64,000 nt of DNA from Planctomycetales bacterium (GTDB lineage Bacteria > Planctomycetota > Planctomycetia > Planctomycetales > Planctomycetaceae). The DNA is taken from positions 45,030-109,029 of the forward strand of contig JANQPT010000048.1 in NCBI GenBank assembly GCA_028285345.1, written 5' to 3'. Position 1 is the stretch's first letter. The number at the start of each line of letters is the position of its first letter. The notes under the pieces were generated by a model. That model did no database searches and was not told the origin of the DNA. It saw only the letters and a list, made by a program, of their open reading frames with translations. This document shows, piece after piece, positions 27,398-38,057 of this stretch. A program made the translations under genes and the position numbers.

Positions 27398-30109
27398 TCA
27401 CTCCGCTTCCTGTGACTCGCTGACGATCGAATCGGCCCCCTGTTCTCCTTTAGCTTCAGGAAGTCCTTGATCGTCGTCGTCGGCTGCGGGCTCGGTCTTT
27501 TCGGGCTCCTTCGCCTGATACAGTTGCGGCGGTTTGCCCTCTATGGGAGCCGAGTAGGCGGAGTGCGAACCGACCGGCAGCGTAAAGACTTGATAGCCGC
27601 CGTTCAGTTTCCGGCGATACGTTAGCGGATGCGTTATCTTGAAAAAGTGTGACTCCCCCGGCGGGAGCGTATACGGTCCGCCCCAACCGCTATATGGGCC
27701 TTTCGTCTCATACACGAGCGGCTCCTCGTAATTGTTGGTGACCCGAACGCCAGGAGCGCCGAATGTCGCCAGAATCTGCGGCGCGGCCCAGGTGATGTCG
27801 TCCGCTCGGAGCTTGCTATACCCAAGATCGAAGTCCTCGATGTCAACGCTGGAGGCGGTCCCCCCGCTGGTCAATTCTTCCCATCCGGCGAGTAACACTT
27901 CTCGAATACGGTCCAAGTCCACAGTGCCATCTTGAGGCTCATAGCCCGGCGCAAAGCGGGCCTGCAATGAGAGTATCGGCTCCCCTTGCCACTGCAGTGC
28001 CATCGCCCGCGTCAACGACGTCGGCTTTTGCAGAGTCGGGGTCACCTCTTGGCTGGCGGAGAATTCCAATTCTGCGTACGGGGTCCACTCTTCCGCTGCG
28101 GCACTCGGCTTGATGGCCAGTGAAATCAATAGCCGAGGGAGTTGTAGCTGCATCGTCGACTGCGGTTCGCCGTCGCCGACTGGTGCACCAGAATCGACGT
28201 TGGCGATCTGCAGCGGCTCAGTCATGATCAACTCCGACCAGATCTGCACGTCGGATCCGTACTGTTTCAAGTCGGGAATAACTTCTGCCAGGAATTGCGG
28301 GTCGGCCAGCGGTTTGAAATTCTCAACGGGCGTGTCGAGGATGTGAATCCGCGCCGCATCGTTATCGACCAGCATCTCGGTCAGCGGCCCCAACAGGTTC
28401 GGTGCGAGCCCGAACTGAAAGTCCTCCGAGTTCTGGACAGCGGCGGCGGCCGGCCCGACGGCGGCCAGCCGCTCCGGCCGCGCCGGCGCGTTGCGGGGGT
28501 CGATGGCGGCGACGGTGGCGCCCAGCACGATCGAGACCCCCTTCTCGTCGGTGCTGACTGCCTGCGGCCAGACACGGACCCGCGGCTTGTAGACCGGCAG
28601 CGGCCACAGGCCCGTGACCAGTTTTCCCGCCGGAGAGAGGTCGATCTTCTTCTCCAACTCGGCGATCATCGGTGGAATCGCCGCAAGAATCTCTCGCTCA
28701 ATGCGATTGCGACTGCCGTACAGCCCGCTGCGCAAACTACCGGCGATCCGGCCCTCGTCCATGCCTAAGCCACTGGCGGAAACCCCGGCGGGACCCGACA
28801 CATACCAATTGTCATCAGGAATCCGAAAGTAAGTTCCCGCCAACCTCAGTTTCAGTTGCCGGTTCTGGATGTAAGGCGTCACGTCGAAGCTGATCCAAAC
28901 CGGCCGCCGGTGCCCGAGTGTAATCGTCATCGGCCCCGCAGACGCGTACCGCCCGCCGCCGAAGGGCCCGGGAGATCCAGTGATTGAAGCGCCGCTAATC
29001 GAGATGCGGACGTTTTGCAAACCAACCTGAACATTCACCCGGTCTTTGCGATAGGCCTTAACCCGGGCGCGCACGAGCTCGCCGGAATAGCTGATCCCAT
29101 ACAGCGTAATGCTGAAGTAGACCCCCTCCACCGATCGCCCCTGTCCAATGTTGCCGATGCGCCCCCGTGTCACGTCAGGCGGAGTCACTTGCGGGATCGT
29201 TTCGGCCATCGATTTGAGCAGATTGTTGCCCAGCCGCACGCTGATCGCATTGGGAATCTCGCGCGCCGGCACGAATGGCTCCGCATCGCGGGCCTGTTGT
29301 TGATCGGCCGCACGGTCGCGGGGCTTTGCGGCCAGCGGAGCCGTCGATTTCACCGGCGCCGTCGGATCAAGCAGCCAGCGATACAGACGCTCATCACGGT
29401 ACGCCCGCGACCAAGCGTCGTGCTCGACCCCCGGATATTCCGTATACATCGGCTTCGCGCCGGCGTCTTTCAAAGCGGTCACCATCTTACGAGATTCTTC
29501 GACGTCGACCACCGGATCCGCGACCCCGTGAAAGACCCACGTCGGAATCTGCTTAATCTTCTCGGCAACCACCGGATCGCCGCCGCCGGAGATCGGCACA
29601 ATCGCGGACCAAAAATCGGGCTGTGCAGCGGCCATCAGCCACGCCCCGTAGCCGCCCATCGACCAGCCGGTCACGATCCGTTGCCGGGGATCGACGCGGT
29701 ACTCTTTCTCCACCGCCTCCAGAATCTTGAGCGCCCGTGCCCCGTCGGGGGAATCGGGAGACCACGCCGTCAGAATCCGACCTTTCGTCTCTTCCGCCTG
29801 TGGAAAGACTGCAATGAACGGAAACGTCTCCTCCCGCTCCTTAATCGCCGGACCCAATCCTTGCTCCACTTGGATCTTCCCGTCGTTGCCGCGCTGAGCG
29901 GCGCTGTGCAGGAACAAGATTACCGGCCACTGTTTGCTGTCATCGTAGTTTTTGGGCACAAACACGGTGTATTTATGATCGCCGTCGTCGTCGCTGAAGA
30001 CCCGGTCGACAAAGCCGGTCTCAGCCGCCACAGTTTCGGTAGCTGCCGCGCCAAGAATGGAAAAAACCGCACAAAAACCAAACGTGATGTACCTTCTGAA
30101 GCTGAGCAT
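27398..30109 (-). CDS. Large secreted PHB-depolymerase-type esterase with long C-terminal extension
   Basis: About 903 residues from the ATG at 30109; a start at 30127 adds six residues. The N-terminus is a signal peptide (FGFCAVFSILGAAATETVAA). Residues 35-250 are an alpha/beta-hydrolase: HKYTVFVPKNYDDSKQWPVILFLH, nucleophile GWSMGGYGAW (Ser150), Asp198 in GVADPVV and His230 in GVEHDAW. That layout fits feruloyl-esterase/PHB-depolymerase-like enzymes. The remaining 650 residues, with beta-rich segments and a Pro/Ala-rich stretch (AAVGPAAAAVQNSED), have no family I recognise and make the protein several times the usual length. It is likely periplasmic or surface-located, cutting an ester substrate that is unknown. 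Confidence 0.8.
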   Translation of the reverse strand: MLSFRRYITFGFCAVFSILGAAATETVAAETGFVDRVFSDDDGDHKYTVFVPKNYDDSKQWPVILFLHSAAQRGNDGKIQVEQGLGPAIKEREETFPFIAVFPQAEETKGRILTAWSPDSPDGARALKILEAVEKEYRVDPRQRIVTGWSMGGYGAWLMAAAQPDFWSAIVPISGGGDPVVAEKIKQIPTWVFHGVADPVVDVEESRKMVTALKDAGAKPMYTEYPGVEHDAWSRAYRDERLYRWLLDPTAPVKSTAPLAAKPRDRAADQQQARDAEPFVPAREIPNAISVRLGNNLLKSMAETIPQVTPPDVTRGRIGNIGQGRSVEGVYFSITLYGISYSGELVRARVKAYRKDRVNVQVGLQNVRISISGASITGSPGPFGGGRYASAGPMTITLGHRRPVWISFDVTPYIQNRQLKLRLAGTYFRIPDDNWYVSGPAGVSASGLGMDEGRIAGSLRSGLYGSRNRIEREILAAIPPMIAELEKKIDLSPAGKLVTGLWPLPVYKPRVRVWPQAVSTDEKGVSIVLGATVAAIDPRNAPARPERLAAVGPAAAAVQNSEDFQFGLAPNLLGPLTEMLVDNDAARIHILDTPVENFKPLADPQFLAEVIPDLKQYGSDVQIWSELIMTEPLQIANVDSGAPVGDGEPQSTMQLQLPRLLISLAIKPSAAAEEWTPYAELEFSASQEVTPTLQKPTSLTRAMALQWQGEPILSLQARFAPGYEPQDGTVDLDRIREVLLAGWEELTSGGTASSVDIEDFDLGYSKLRADDITWAAPQILATFGAPGVRVTNNYEEPLVYETKGPYSGWGGPYTLPPGESHFFKITHPLTYRRKLNGGYQVFTLPVGSHSAYSAPIEGKPPQLYQAKEPEKTEPAADDDDQGLPEAKGEQGADSIVSESQEAE

Positions 30110-30345
30110 TGGTCCCGTCTCCCTCATCCGTGGAATGCCGTGAAGAGCCGTCTACAGCAGGCAGGCAGTCCCCTCTCCCCCCGGCTCCCTCATTGTTGCC
30201 GCACGTGGCGATGAATCAAGTCGGCCATACCGGTTTTCGCCGAACCGATGATCGATTGTTCAAATCTAGACATGGCAACTCGCTCATCGTTGACCTATCC
30301 TGTCTCCGTTGGACTGCCAAGAACGGATTAAGAACGAGCGCTAAA

Positions 30346-31605
30346 ATGGACTTGAATACCCCCGGCGTCGCCCCGAAAACCGTCTCCCAACTGACGCGGG
30401 AGATCAAAAGTTTGCTCGAGAGCGAATTTCCCTTCGTCTGGGTGTCGGGGGAAATCTCCAACTTCACTCGGGCCGCGTCGGGGCATTGTTACCTCACGCT
30501 CAAAGATGATGCGGCACAATTGCGCGCGATCGTTTGGAAGGGAACCGCCGGACGGCTCAAATTTGAGCTCGAGGACGGACTTGAGGTCAACGCCGCCGGA
30601 CGGGTCGAGGTCTATGAGGCCCGCGGGGCCTACCAGCTCATCATCGAACAATGCGAACCGGTGGGGCTGGGAGCGCTGGAACTTGCATTTCGGCAATTGC
30701 ACGACAAGTTGGCGGCCGAAGGTCTCTTTGCTGCGGAACACAAACGGCCGCTTCCGCCGTTTCCCCGCCGCATCGCATTGGTCACCAGCCCCACCAGCGC
30801 GGCCGTCCGCGATATGCTGCAAGTTCTGACGCGACGCTGGCAGGCGGTCGACATTCTCATCTTGCCGGTCCGCGTCCAGGGCGAAGGTGCTGCGGAAGAG
30901 ATTGCAGCGGCAATTCGTGCTCTCCCAACGATCCCAGATGTCGACGTCGTAATCGCGGGTCGCGGAGGCGGAAGTCTAGAAGACTTGTGGGCCTTCAATG
31001 AAGAGATCGTGGCACGGGCGATCTATGACTGCCCCGTTCCCATCGTCAGCGCCGTTGGACATGAAATCGATGTGACAATCGCCGATCTAGTGGCGGACCG
31101 CCGCGCGCTGACGCCCAGCGAGGCGGGAGAACTGGTCGTTCCCGATGGCGCAGAGATCCGTGCGGCGGTCGGCCAGTTCCGCCAACGGCTCATCAGCGGA
31201 CTGAGGCAAACGGCCGCGTCCGCGCGGAGCCAACTGGAGTCGCTTGCCGCACGACCGGTCTTCGCGCGTCCGGCCGAACGGATTCACGCATGGCAGCAAC
31301 AATTGGACGAACTCGATGCGCGCCACCGACGGGCCATTCAACGGGTCACCGAATCCGCCCGGCAAGCACTCACGACCGTCTCGGCTTCGCTCGACGCACT
31401 CAGTCCTCTGGGAGTCTTAGCGCGGGGCTACAGCCTGACGAGCATTGCCGGGCACACGGAGTTTCTCAAATCGATCGCTGACGTCTCGGCGGGAGATACG
31501 ATGCAAACCCTCCTGCCAGATGGGAGGATCATCAGCAAAATCGAAACGGCCAATCCCGGCGAACCGCAATCGTTCTTGGGGCAGAACGGAGAGTCCGGCG
31601 GATGA
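30346..31605 (+). CDS. xseA: Exodeoxyribonuclease VII large subunit
   Basis: 419 residues from the ATG at 30346. The frame stays open back to 30109, but the usual family start is a few residues before VSQLTREIKSLLESEFPFVWVSGEIS, which the chosen start matches. The OB-fold (residues 8-100: GHCYLTLKDDAAQLRAIVWKG) is followed by the catalytic region with PFPRRIALVTSPTSAAVRDML, ILILPVRVQGEGA, DVVIAGRGGGSLEDLWAFNEE and PIVSAVGHEIDVTIADLVADRRALTPSEA. The C-terminal coiled coil and the end (LARGYSLTSIAGHTEFLKSIADV) complete the fold. The complex degrades single-stranded DNA. No xseB is visible next to it. Confidence 0.93.
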   Translation: MDLNTPGVAPKTVSQLTREIKSLLESEFPFVWVSGEISNFTRAASGHCYLTLKDDAAQLRAIVWKGTAGRLKFELEDGLEVNAAGRVEVYEARGAYQLIIEQCEPVGLGALELAFRQLHDKLAAEGLFAAEHKRPLPPFPRRIALVTSPTSAAVRDMLQVLTRRWQAVDILILPVRVQGEGAAEEIAAAIRALPTIPDVDVVIAGRGGGSLEDLWAFNEEIVARAIYDCPVPIVSAVGHEIDVTIADLVADRRALTPSEAGELVVPDGAEIRAAVGQFRQRLISGLRQTAASARSQLESLAARPVFARPAERIHAWQQQLDELDARHRRAIQRVTESARQALTTVSASLDALSPLGVLARGYSLTSIAGHTEFLKSIADVSAGDTMQTLLPDGRIISKIETANPGEPQSFLGQNGESGG

Positions 31606-31636
31606 TGAATCGCGGAGACAGGCCCCGCTCGCAGGA

Positions 31637-32194
31637 TTACTCTGCGTCCGGCACGCGCTTCCAGTCGAAATCGGTGTCTTCATCGTGCGCGACGAGAAAG
31701 CGGTCTTCGGTCAACTCTAAGATTTCCTCTTCGGCACAGTCGCCGTAGAGCTTCGTCACCAAGCTGATCTTTTTGGCGGGCTTGCCGCCCACCGTCTCGA
31801 GGATCAAGATACCGTCCTGAATCTTCCACTCGATATCGAACACCAACTCTTTGGCGAAGAGAACTGCCCCCATCCCCTCGGGCTGCATGATCATCGTCGC
31901 GGTTCCGTCCTCGCGAAGCGTCAACGTCCGCTTGCCGTGGTAATAGTCTTCCCACGTTCCGAGAGCGCGCTTTCGCAGTGAGGCATCATCATTGACGGCA
32001 GATTGATCCGACCCGTCCGCAGTTCCAAGCGGGGGCAACGACTTCAAATTTGTTCGGGTCGGTTTCTCGTCGGCGGCGCTTTGCTGCTTGCCATTGAACG
32101 CCGTCCAAGCCCAAATGATGACGGCAGTCCCGCAGGCAAACATACCAAAATGATGAACCGCCGGACGTCGGGATCGTCGGATGAAATTCAACAT
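31637..32194 (-). CDS. Membrane-anchored protein of unknown function
   Basis: 185 residues. A basic start (MLNFIRRSRRPAVHH) precedes a hydrophobic segment FGMFACGTAVIIWAWTAF that is either a signal or an anchor. The outer part has a short polar linker and then about 120 residues with beta-rich composition (RTLTLREDGTATMIMQ, LVFDIEWKIQDGILILETVGG), similar in style to small lipocalin-like or DUF domains, but I cannot name a family. It converges with xseA about 31 bases away. Expected location is the periplasmic side of the membrane. Confidence 0.6.
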   Translation of the reverse strand: MLNFIRRSRRPAVHHFGMFACGTAVIIWAWTAFNGKQQSAADEKPTRTNLKSLPPLGTADGSDQSAVNDDASLRKRALGTWEDYYHGKRTLTLREDGTATMIMQPEGMGAVLFAKELVFDIEWKIQDGILILETVGGKPAKKISLVTKLYGDCAEEEILELTEDRFLVAHDEDTDFDWKRVPDAE

Positions 32195-32614
32195 TGATTC
32201 AACGACTACTTTCCAATTGGGCCAGAAACATACGCCGCCACCAGAACGTTATCTCCATTTGTCGGCCGGCCGAGGCGACGAACTTTATCCAGCCGCCAAA
32301 GTTTGTGCAATCGCAACTTGTTTTGAGAACACAAGATCCGTCCACTCTGCAACAAAACGCTACACCGATGATCCTCCGTGAATACCAAATCCGTCCTCCA
32401 CGATTCAGGCTGTTCCAGTCATCCCTACTGGACGAATAGTACTGCCGATGCTAATCATGAGTGCTTCGCTTTAAGGCGAAGCCTCTTAACAAATATCACG
32501 CAAGAATCGCTCAACACAAACAGAATCCATAACATATTTCACAGCAATAACTTAACACCAGAGACAAACACAACGAGAGTGGAGCCGGAGTTGGAAACTG
32601 AAGACCAAGCGAAA
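32195..32614. other. Intergenic region upstream of the PQQ-propeller gene
   Basis: This stretch looks AT-richer than its surroundings. It holds a seven-base-stem hairpin, GCTTCGC (32463-32469) and GCGAAGC (32476-32482), with a TTTAAG loop. The frame of the propeller gene is open from 32378, but residues before 32615 do not look protein-like, so I treat this as leader or promoter DNA. Confidence 0.4.
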
Positions 32615-34381
32615 ATGAGCGAGATTCGCACGAGCCGAGTTGGGCCGGTGCTGAGGCACCTGTTGGCTGCACTCGTGACATTTACGGTCTTGCCCTACTG
32701 CTGGGCTCGGTCGATCGTGTTCTGGATGTCCTCCGGCGGCCCCGAAAACTTCTTTTTCTATCTGCTGGTCGGATCGTTCGCGCTGCTGATTCCCGTGACC
32801 TACGGACTCGGACGACGGTTCCAGAGGCCCAAAACCAAGTACTGGGTCATGGCTGGCGTCGTCGCCGGTTGGCTCGGAGTCAACACGGCGTTGATTCTGC
32901 TCAATGTCTCGACAGACTTGCCCTACTGGCAGTTGATCCCTGGCTTTCTCCCCGCCACGCTGTTCGCGATTTGGGTCGCCTGGATCGGATACTTTCCCTG
33001 GTCTTGGCGTGCGCGTCTGTCGGTCTTGGCTGTCACAGCGCTACTGATGATTCCGTTCTTCGCCATCTATCGCGTTGCCGGCCTGACGGGCAATGGGAAA
33101 GTCATCTTCGCGTTTCGTTCGACGGCGCCGCCGAAGTTTGAACCGCTTGACGTTTCGGAATCCTCCAGCCAAGTTCGCAGCGCGTCGGTCGAACTGCACG
33201 TACAGCCGGGAGATTTCCCGCAGTTTCTCGGGCCCAATCGAGACGGCGTCGTTGAAGATGTCGCGCTCGATCCCGATTGGGATGCGCGGCCGCCGAAATT
33301 GTTGTGGCGGCATCGAGTTGGATTGGGGTGGAGTGGCTTCGCGATCGTGGGAGACTTTGCGCTCACTCAAGAACAGCGCAACGAATTCGAGTGCGTGGTC
33401 TGCTACGACTGGTCCAGCGGCGCCGAAGTCTGGGTGCACCAGGACGACACCAACTACGACGCGCAACTCGGCGGTCCGGGACCGCGAGCCACGCCAACCA
33501 TCCGCGATAACCACGTCTACACCTGGGGAGCGACCGGACTGTTGAATTGTCTGGATGGATCGACCGGGAAGCCGATCTGGTCGAAGAACGTCCTGGAAGA
33601 ATCCGGAACCCAAAACCTCACCTACGGAATCAGCACTTCACCGTTGGTGACAGAGTCGTTGGTGTACATCGGCTCGACGGGCAGCAACGGCCCGTCGCTG
33701 GTCGCCTATGATCGAGAGACCGGCGAGCAAGCCTGCGGGGGCGGCGACTCGAGAATCAGTTACAGCTCACCAATTCTGACACAAATCGCCGGCATTCCGC
33801 AAATCCTTAACTTCGCCCGTGACGGCTTGTTCAGCCATGCCCCGTCCACTGGAGAGGTACTGTGGCAGCATGCTTGGAGCAACAACTCCGGCGTCAACGC
33901 TTCGCAACCGCTGCAATTGCACGGCAAGGCGAATCAGATCTTTCTCAGCACCGGGTACGGCAAAGGGAGCACGCTGATCGACGTCAGCTTGGCTAGCGAC
34001 GGCCAATGGCAAGTCGAGACATCGTGGACCAGCCGGCAGATGAAGACCAAGTTCACCACGGCAACGATCCACGGGGATTATGTCTACGGCCTGGACAACG
34101 GAATCTTTCAGTGCGTCTCTTTGGAAACCGGCGCCTCGGTTTGGAAACGCGGCCGCTACGGCCATGGGCAAATCTTGAAAGTGGGCGATTATATTCTCGT
34201 TCAAGCGGAACAGGGCGATGTGATTCTCGTTCAGCCCGATCCGGACAAGTTGATCGAACTCGGCAGAATTCCGGCGCTGTCGAGTAAGACGTGGAACACG
34301 CTGGCCTATGCACACGGAAAGCTGCTGGTCCGCAACGACCGCGAAGCCGCCTGTTATGAACTGCCGATCGCTGCAGAATGA
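32615..34381 (+). CDS. Membrane-anchored PQQ-like beta-propeller protein
   Basis: About 588 residues from the ATG at 32615. A start at 32378 is in frame but adds 79 residues without protein-like character, and no strong ribosome site decides the matter. Five hydrophobic segments fill the first 160 residues (LLAALVTFTVLPYCWA, FFFYLLVGSFALLIPV, VMAGVVAGWLGVNTALILL, LIPGFLPATLFAIWVAWI, LSVLAVTALLMIPFFAI). The rest is a propeller of PQQ/outer-membrane-protein-assembly type, with blades such as WSSGAEVWVHQDDT, GLLNCLDGSTGKPIWSKN, VAYDRETGEQA, GEVLWQHAWSN and VSLETGASVWKRGRYGHGQ. This sub-type is common in planctomycetes, and its ligand is unknown. The stop overlaps the uvrA start by four bases (ATGA). 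Confidence 0.82.
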   Translation: MSEIRTSRVGPVLRHLLAALVTFTVLPYCWARSIVFWMSSGGPENFFFYLLVGSFALLIPVTYGLGRRFQRPKTKYWVMAGVVAGWLGVNTALILLNVSTDLPYWQLIPGFLPATLFAIWVAWIGYFPWSWRARLSVLAVTALLMIPFFAIYRVAGLTGNGKVIFAFRSTAPPKFEPLDVSESSSQVRSASVELHVQPGDFPQFLGPNRDGVVEDVALDPDWDARPPKLLWRHRVGLGWSGFAIVGDFALTQEQRNEFECVVCYDWSSGAEVWVHQDDTNYDAQLGGPGPRATPTIRDNHVYTWGATGLLNCLDGSTGKPIWSKNVLEESGTQNLTYGISTSPLVTESLVYIGSTGSNGPSLVAYDRETGEQACGGGDSRISYSSPILTQIAGIPQILNFARDGLFSHAPSTGEVLWQHAWSNNSGVNASQPLQLHGKANQIFLSTGYGKGSTLIDVSLASDGQWQVETSWTSRQMKTKFTTATIHGDYVYGLDNGIFQCVSLETGASVWKRGRYGHGQILKVGDYILVQAEQGDVILVQPDPDKLIELGRIPALSSKTWNTLAYAHGKLLVRNDREAACYELPIAAE

Positions 34382-37233
34382 ACCCCAAGCAATCAGCGAC
34401 GATCGCCAAGCCGACCTCGATTCCCGCCATTGAGTTGCGCGGGGTGCGGGTTCATAACCTCCAGAACATCGATGTCGACATTCCACTGAAGCAACTTGTG
34501 GTGATTACGGGAGTCAGTGGATCGGGCAAAAGCAGCCTTGCCTTCGACACGCTCTACGCCGAGGGCCAGCGGCGCTACATCGAGAGCTTCTCAGCCTACG
34601 CGCGGCAATTTCTGGATCGATTGGAGAAACCGGACGCCGACCGCATCGATCATATCCCGCCGGCGATCGCCATTCGTCAATCCAGCCGCAGCCGCAGCGC
34701 CCGATCGACGGTAGCGACCGCAACGGAGATCTACGACTTCTTGCGTCTGCTGTACGCACGAATTGGGGAAGTCCACTGTCCGAGCTGTCACCAGCCAATC
34801 CACAGCCATTCCGTCCCGGACGTGGTCCACGCCGCCGACAGCCTGGCTCCTGGCACGCGATTTCAAGTTTGCTTTCCAGCAATGGCCTCAGACGGCGATC
34901 CGCTCGACAAACTCTTCGGCAGTCTCCTGCAAGAAGGATTTACGCGGGCCATCGTTGCCGGGCAAACGGTTGACTTGAACTCGCCGCCGCCCGATGTCGA
35001 GTACTCTCACGAAGAGTTCCTGATTGTTGTCGACCGGTTGACGGCCGGTAGCGCCGCCGGCGGGCGGCTGGCCGACAGCGTAGAAACGGCATTTGAGCGG
35101 GGTCAAGGAGACTGTCTCTTGCTCGTCGCAACGGACGATGAACCGCCGGATGCCCTCGTTGTCGACGGCCGGACATGGTCGCGGCAGGTTTACTCGCGGC
35201 ATTTGATTTGTAGAAGCTGCGGACTGGAGCTTCGGCCACCCGAATCGGCCCTCTTCAGCTTCAACACTCCGCTCGGTGCCTGCGCAACCTGCCAGGGATT
35301 TGGCTCCGTATCCGCCATCTCCTGGAGCAAGTTGGTTCCCGATCCTCAACTGACGTTGAGAGACGGAGCAATTGCTCCGTGGACCACTCCCGCCTACGAA
35401 CACGAGTTGCATGAGTTGTTGGAACTGGCGGACGACTATGCGATTCCGGTCGATGTTCCATTTGCCGATCTCACGGAGCAACACAAACAACTGATCTACG
35501 ACGGCGTTCCAGAACGAAACTTCGGCGGGTTGGTCGGCTTCTTTGATTGGCTGCAGCGGCACAGCTATAAAATGCCGGTTGCCGTGTTCCTCAATCGCTG
35601 GCGGAGCTACGACGTCTGCCCAGACTGTCGCGGCGCCCGTCTGCAACCGGCGGCGCTGGCGGTCCGCGTTGCTGGAAAAAATATCGCTGAGTTCTGCGGC
35701 CAAACTGTCGATGAAGCGTCCCGCTTGATCGACGTCGTGAGCGAAGCCGCCACAACTGATCCATCAGATGCCGCAGTCGCTCAAACGATTGTCGCTCAAT
35801 TGCGTGCTCGGCTGCGTTACCTGAGCGACGTCGGATTGTCGTATCTCTGCCTCGATCGCGTGATGCGTACGCTCTCCGGCGGGGAAGCGCAACGGGTGGC
35901 GCTCACCGCCGCGCTCGGTTCGAGTCTTGTGAATACGCTCTACGTGCTCGACGAGCCGACGGCGGGATTACATCCGCGTGACAATGAACGCCTGATCGAC
36001 TGTATTGACCGGCTCAGACAGGCAGGCAACACGTTGGTGGTGGTGGAACACGACGAAACGTTCATGCGGCGGGCCGAGCAACTGATCGACATCGGCCCGA
36101 GCGCGGGACGCGACGGCGGGAAGCTGATCTACCAAGGGCCGCCGGACGACATATCTCAGGCGTCCGGTTCGATCACGGGAGAATTCCTCTCCGGCATCCG
36201 CGTCGTCTCAACCCCCGCCGAACGCCGCCCATGCAACCAGGGCAGCCTGCGCCTCACAGGAGCGCGGCTCCACAATTTGAAAAATGTTGACGTCGAATTT
36301 CCCCTCGGCGTCTTATGTGTCGTCGCCGGTGTCAGCGGCAGCGGCAAAAGCACGCTTGTTCAACAAACGCTCTACCCGGCGCTGTGCCGCGCATTGAGAC
36401 AACCCTCTGAGACCGACCCAACCGATCAATTCACTGAGATCAGCGGATACGAATCGCTCGACGAAGTGATCCAGGTTGATCAATCGCCACTGGGTCGTTC
36501 ATCGCGCAGCAATCCGGTCACGTACCTCAAAGCGTTCGACGAAATCAGAAAGTCCTTCGCCGCCACCGCAGAAGCAAAGGTGCGGAACTTCACCGCTTCC
36601 CACTTCAGTTTCAATTCTCCGCAGGGTGGCCGATGTGAGAAATGTAAGGGAAGCGGCTCGATCGAGATCGATATGCAGTTTCTTCCCGACGTCACAATGA
36701 TCTGCCCCGACTGCCGGGGATCGCGGTTTCGCAAGGAGATTCTGGGCGTCAAATACCGCGGCCACTCGATTGCCGACGTGCTGTCGCTCACAGCGGGTGA
36801 AGCGTTCGCCTTTTTTCGCGGCAAACGCAAACTGCAGGCGCGCCTGAGATTCTTGCGAGACGTGGGCCTGGACTATCTGCCGCTGGGCCAGCCGGCCAAC
36901 ACGCTTTCCGGCGGCGAAGCGCAGCGGCTCAAGCTGGCCGCCCGTCTGGCGCTCGGAACCGGTTCCCGGACGTTGTTTTTGCTGGATGAACCGACAACCG
37001 GCCTGCACGCGGCCGATATCGTCAAGTTGCTCGATTGTTTTCAGATGCTGCTCGATGCCGGACATTCGCTGATCGTTGTCGAACACAACCTCGACGTGAT
37101 CCGCGCCGCCGACCATCTGATCGACCTCGGCCCGGAGGCGGGTTCAGGAGGCGGCCAAGTCGTGGCCACCGGCACGCCTGAGGAGGTAGCCGCCACCGAG
37201 TCATCATTGACAGGCCGCTATCTGCGTGGATGA
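34378..37233 (+). CDS. uvrA: UvrA-family excinuclease ATPase
   Basis: 951 residues. Both ABC ATPase halves are present: Walker [24 protein letters not shown] at about 45-67 and a second [17 protein letters not shown] near 651. Signature and Walker B regions read [43 protein letters not shown] and [46 protein letters not shown]. Zn-finger cysteines occur in [29 protein letters not shown] and [37 protein letters not shown]. UvrA with UvrB recognises bulky DNA lesions. Differences from housekeeping UvrA (for example [18 protein letters not shown] where NPRSTVGTVTEIYDY is usual) suggest it may be a paralogue. It overlaps the membrane propeller gene by four bases, which is odd for a repair gene. 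Confidence 0.9.
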   Translation: MNPKQSATIAKPTSIPAIELRGVRVHNLQNIDVDIPLKQLVVITGVSGSGKSSLAFDTLYAEGQRRYIESFSAYARQFLDRLEKPDADRIDHIPPAIAIRQSSRSRSARSTVATATEIYDFLRLLYARIGEVHCPSCHQPIHSHSVPDVVHAADSLAPGTRFQVCFPAMASDGDPLDKLFGSLLQEGFTRAIVAGQTVDLNSPPPDVEYSHEEFLIVVDRLTAGSAAGGRLADSVETAFERGQGDCLLLVATDDEPPDALVVDGRTWSRQVYSRHLICRSCGLELRPPESALFSFNTPLGACATCQGFGSVSAISWSKLVPDPQLTLRDGAIAPWTTPAYEHELHELLELADDYAIPVDVPFADLTEQHKQLIYDGVPERNFGGLVGFFDWLQRHSYKMPVAVFLNRWRSYDVCPDCRGARLQPAALAVRVAGKNIAEFCGQTVDEASRLIDVVSEAATTDPSDAAVAQTIVAQLRARLRYLSDVGLSYLCLDRVMRTLSGGEAQRVALTAALGSSLVNTLYVLDEPTAGLHPRDNERLIDCIDRLRQAGNTLVVVEHDETFMRRAEQLIDIGPSAGRDGGKLIYQGPPDDISQASGSITGEFLSGIRVVSTPAERRPCNQGSLRLTGARLHNLKNVDVEFPLGVLCVVAGVSGSGKSTLVQQTLYPALCRALRQPSETDPTDQFTEISGYESLDEVIQVDQSPLGRSSRSNPVTYLKAFDEIRKSFAATAEAKVRNFTASHFSFNSPQGGRCEKCKGSGSIEIDMQFLPDVTMICPDCRGSRFRKEILGVKYRGHSIADVLSLTAGEAFAFFRGKRKLQARLRFLRDVGLDYLPLGQPANTLSGGEAQRLKLAARLALGTGSRTLFLLDEPTTGLHAADIVKLLDCFQMLLDAGHSLIVVEHNLDVIRAADHLIDLGPEAGSGGGQVVATGTPEEVAATESSLTGRYLRG

Positions 37234-37349
37234 TGGTCGAAAAGAGTGCGCGCCGGTTGCAAGTTGCTCTGATTGGTTGAGACCGAAGCGGAGCAACATC
37301 CCATCATCCAGTTCAGTTACTCCAGACACAGGATTCCGACGGTGAAGCA

Positions 37350-38057
37350 ATGACTCGATCTTTTCGACGCTCGCAGAATCTTAGAACCCAAACGGTGCAG
37401 ATCCTGAGATTTGCGATCCTGCTCTGCCTCATCTCGGTCGGCTGCCGGGACGCACTTCAACGAGGTGCCCAGGAAAAACACCCCTCGGAAGAGATCGGCT
37501 TCGGGAGCGTCGAGGACTCTGTTTATCATAATGAATTCTTCGGCCTGAGTATCGACGTACCCGAAGAATGGAACATTCAGAACCAGGAAACACTCAAACA
37601 ACTCACGAAACAAAGCAGTGAAATAGTCGCCGGCGACGACAAAAACCTCAAAGCAGTGATCGATGCCGCAGAATTGCAGACCGTACAACTGCTGGCGGCT
37701 TTCAAATATCCCGTTGGAAAACCGGTCCCATTCAACCCCAACATCCTGTGCATAGCGGAGCGTGTCTCAACACTGCCCGGAATTGAAAGAGGAAATGACT
37801 ATCATTTTCATACAAAGCGGTTGTTGGAATCCAGCGATGTCATTGTCTCCTTTCCTGAGGAAAACAGCACTGTACAATTGGGCGGAATGGACTTTGACGT
37901 GATGACGATACACATCAACGTCGCCGGCACGACCGTCCGGCAAAAGCAGTTTGCGGCCATCATCAAGGGCTACGCACTCGTGATTAACGTTTCGTACTCT
38001 ACGGACGACGAAGAATCCGAAGTGGAGGCGGTTTTGGATACGGTAAGGTTTGAGTAG
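37350..38057 (+). CDS. Lipoprotein with a PsbP/DUF-like fold, unknown function
   Basis: 235 residues. A basic head leads to a signal with lipobox (FAILLCLISVGC, Cys32). The mature part starts with an acidic linker and then DSVYHNEFFGLSIDVPEEWNIQ, a pattern typical of small periplasmic proteins with a PsbP-like beta-sandwich (the phrase YxNxxFGLSIxxPxxW recurs in many such families). The rest (QKQFAAIIKGYALVINVSYSTDDE) supports this. No catalytic residues are evident. The gene follows uvrA at 116 bases and may be in a separate transcript. Confidence 0.65.
   Translation: MTRSFRRSQNLRTQTVQILRFAILLCLISVGCRDALQRGAQEKHPSEEIGFGSVEDSVYHNEFFGLSIDVPEEWNIQNQETLKQLTKQSSEIVAGDDKNLKAVIDAAELQTVQLLAAFKYPVGKPVPFNPNILCIAERVSTLPGIERGNDYHFHTKRLLESSDVIVSFPEENSTVQLGGMDFDVMTIHINVAGTTVRQKQFAAIIKGYALVINVSYSTDDEESEVEAVLDTVRFE

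Noticed and set aside
29015..30214. Long plus-strand open frame (about 399 codons) opposite the esterase gene
   Set aside because: It is antisense to a gene with a signal peptide and catalytic triad, and is Arg/Pro/His-rich; treated as a shadow.
30240..30300. tRNA-like GTTCAAATCTAG
   Set aside because: No matching acceptor stem, D-arm or anticodon arm surrounds it.
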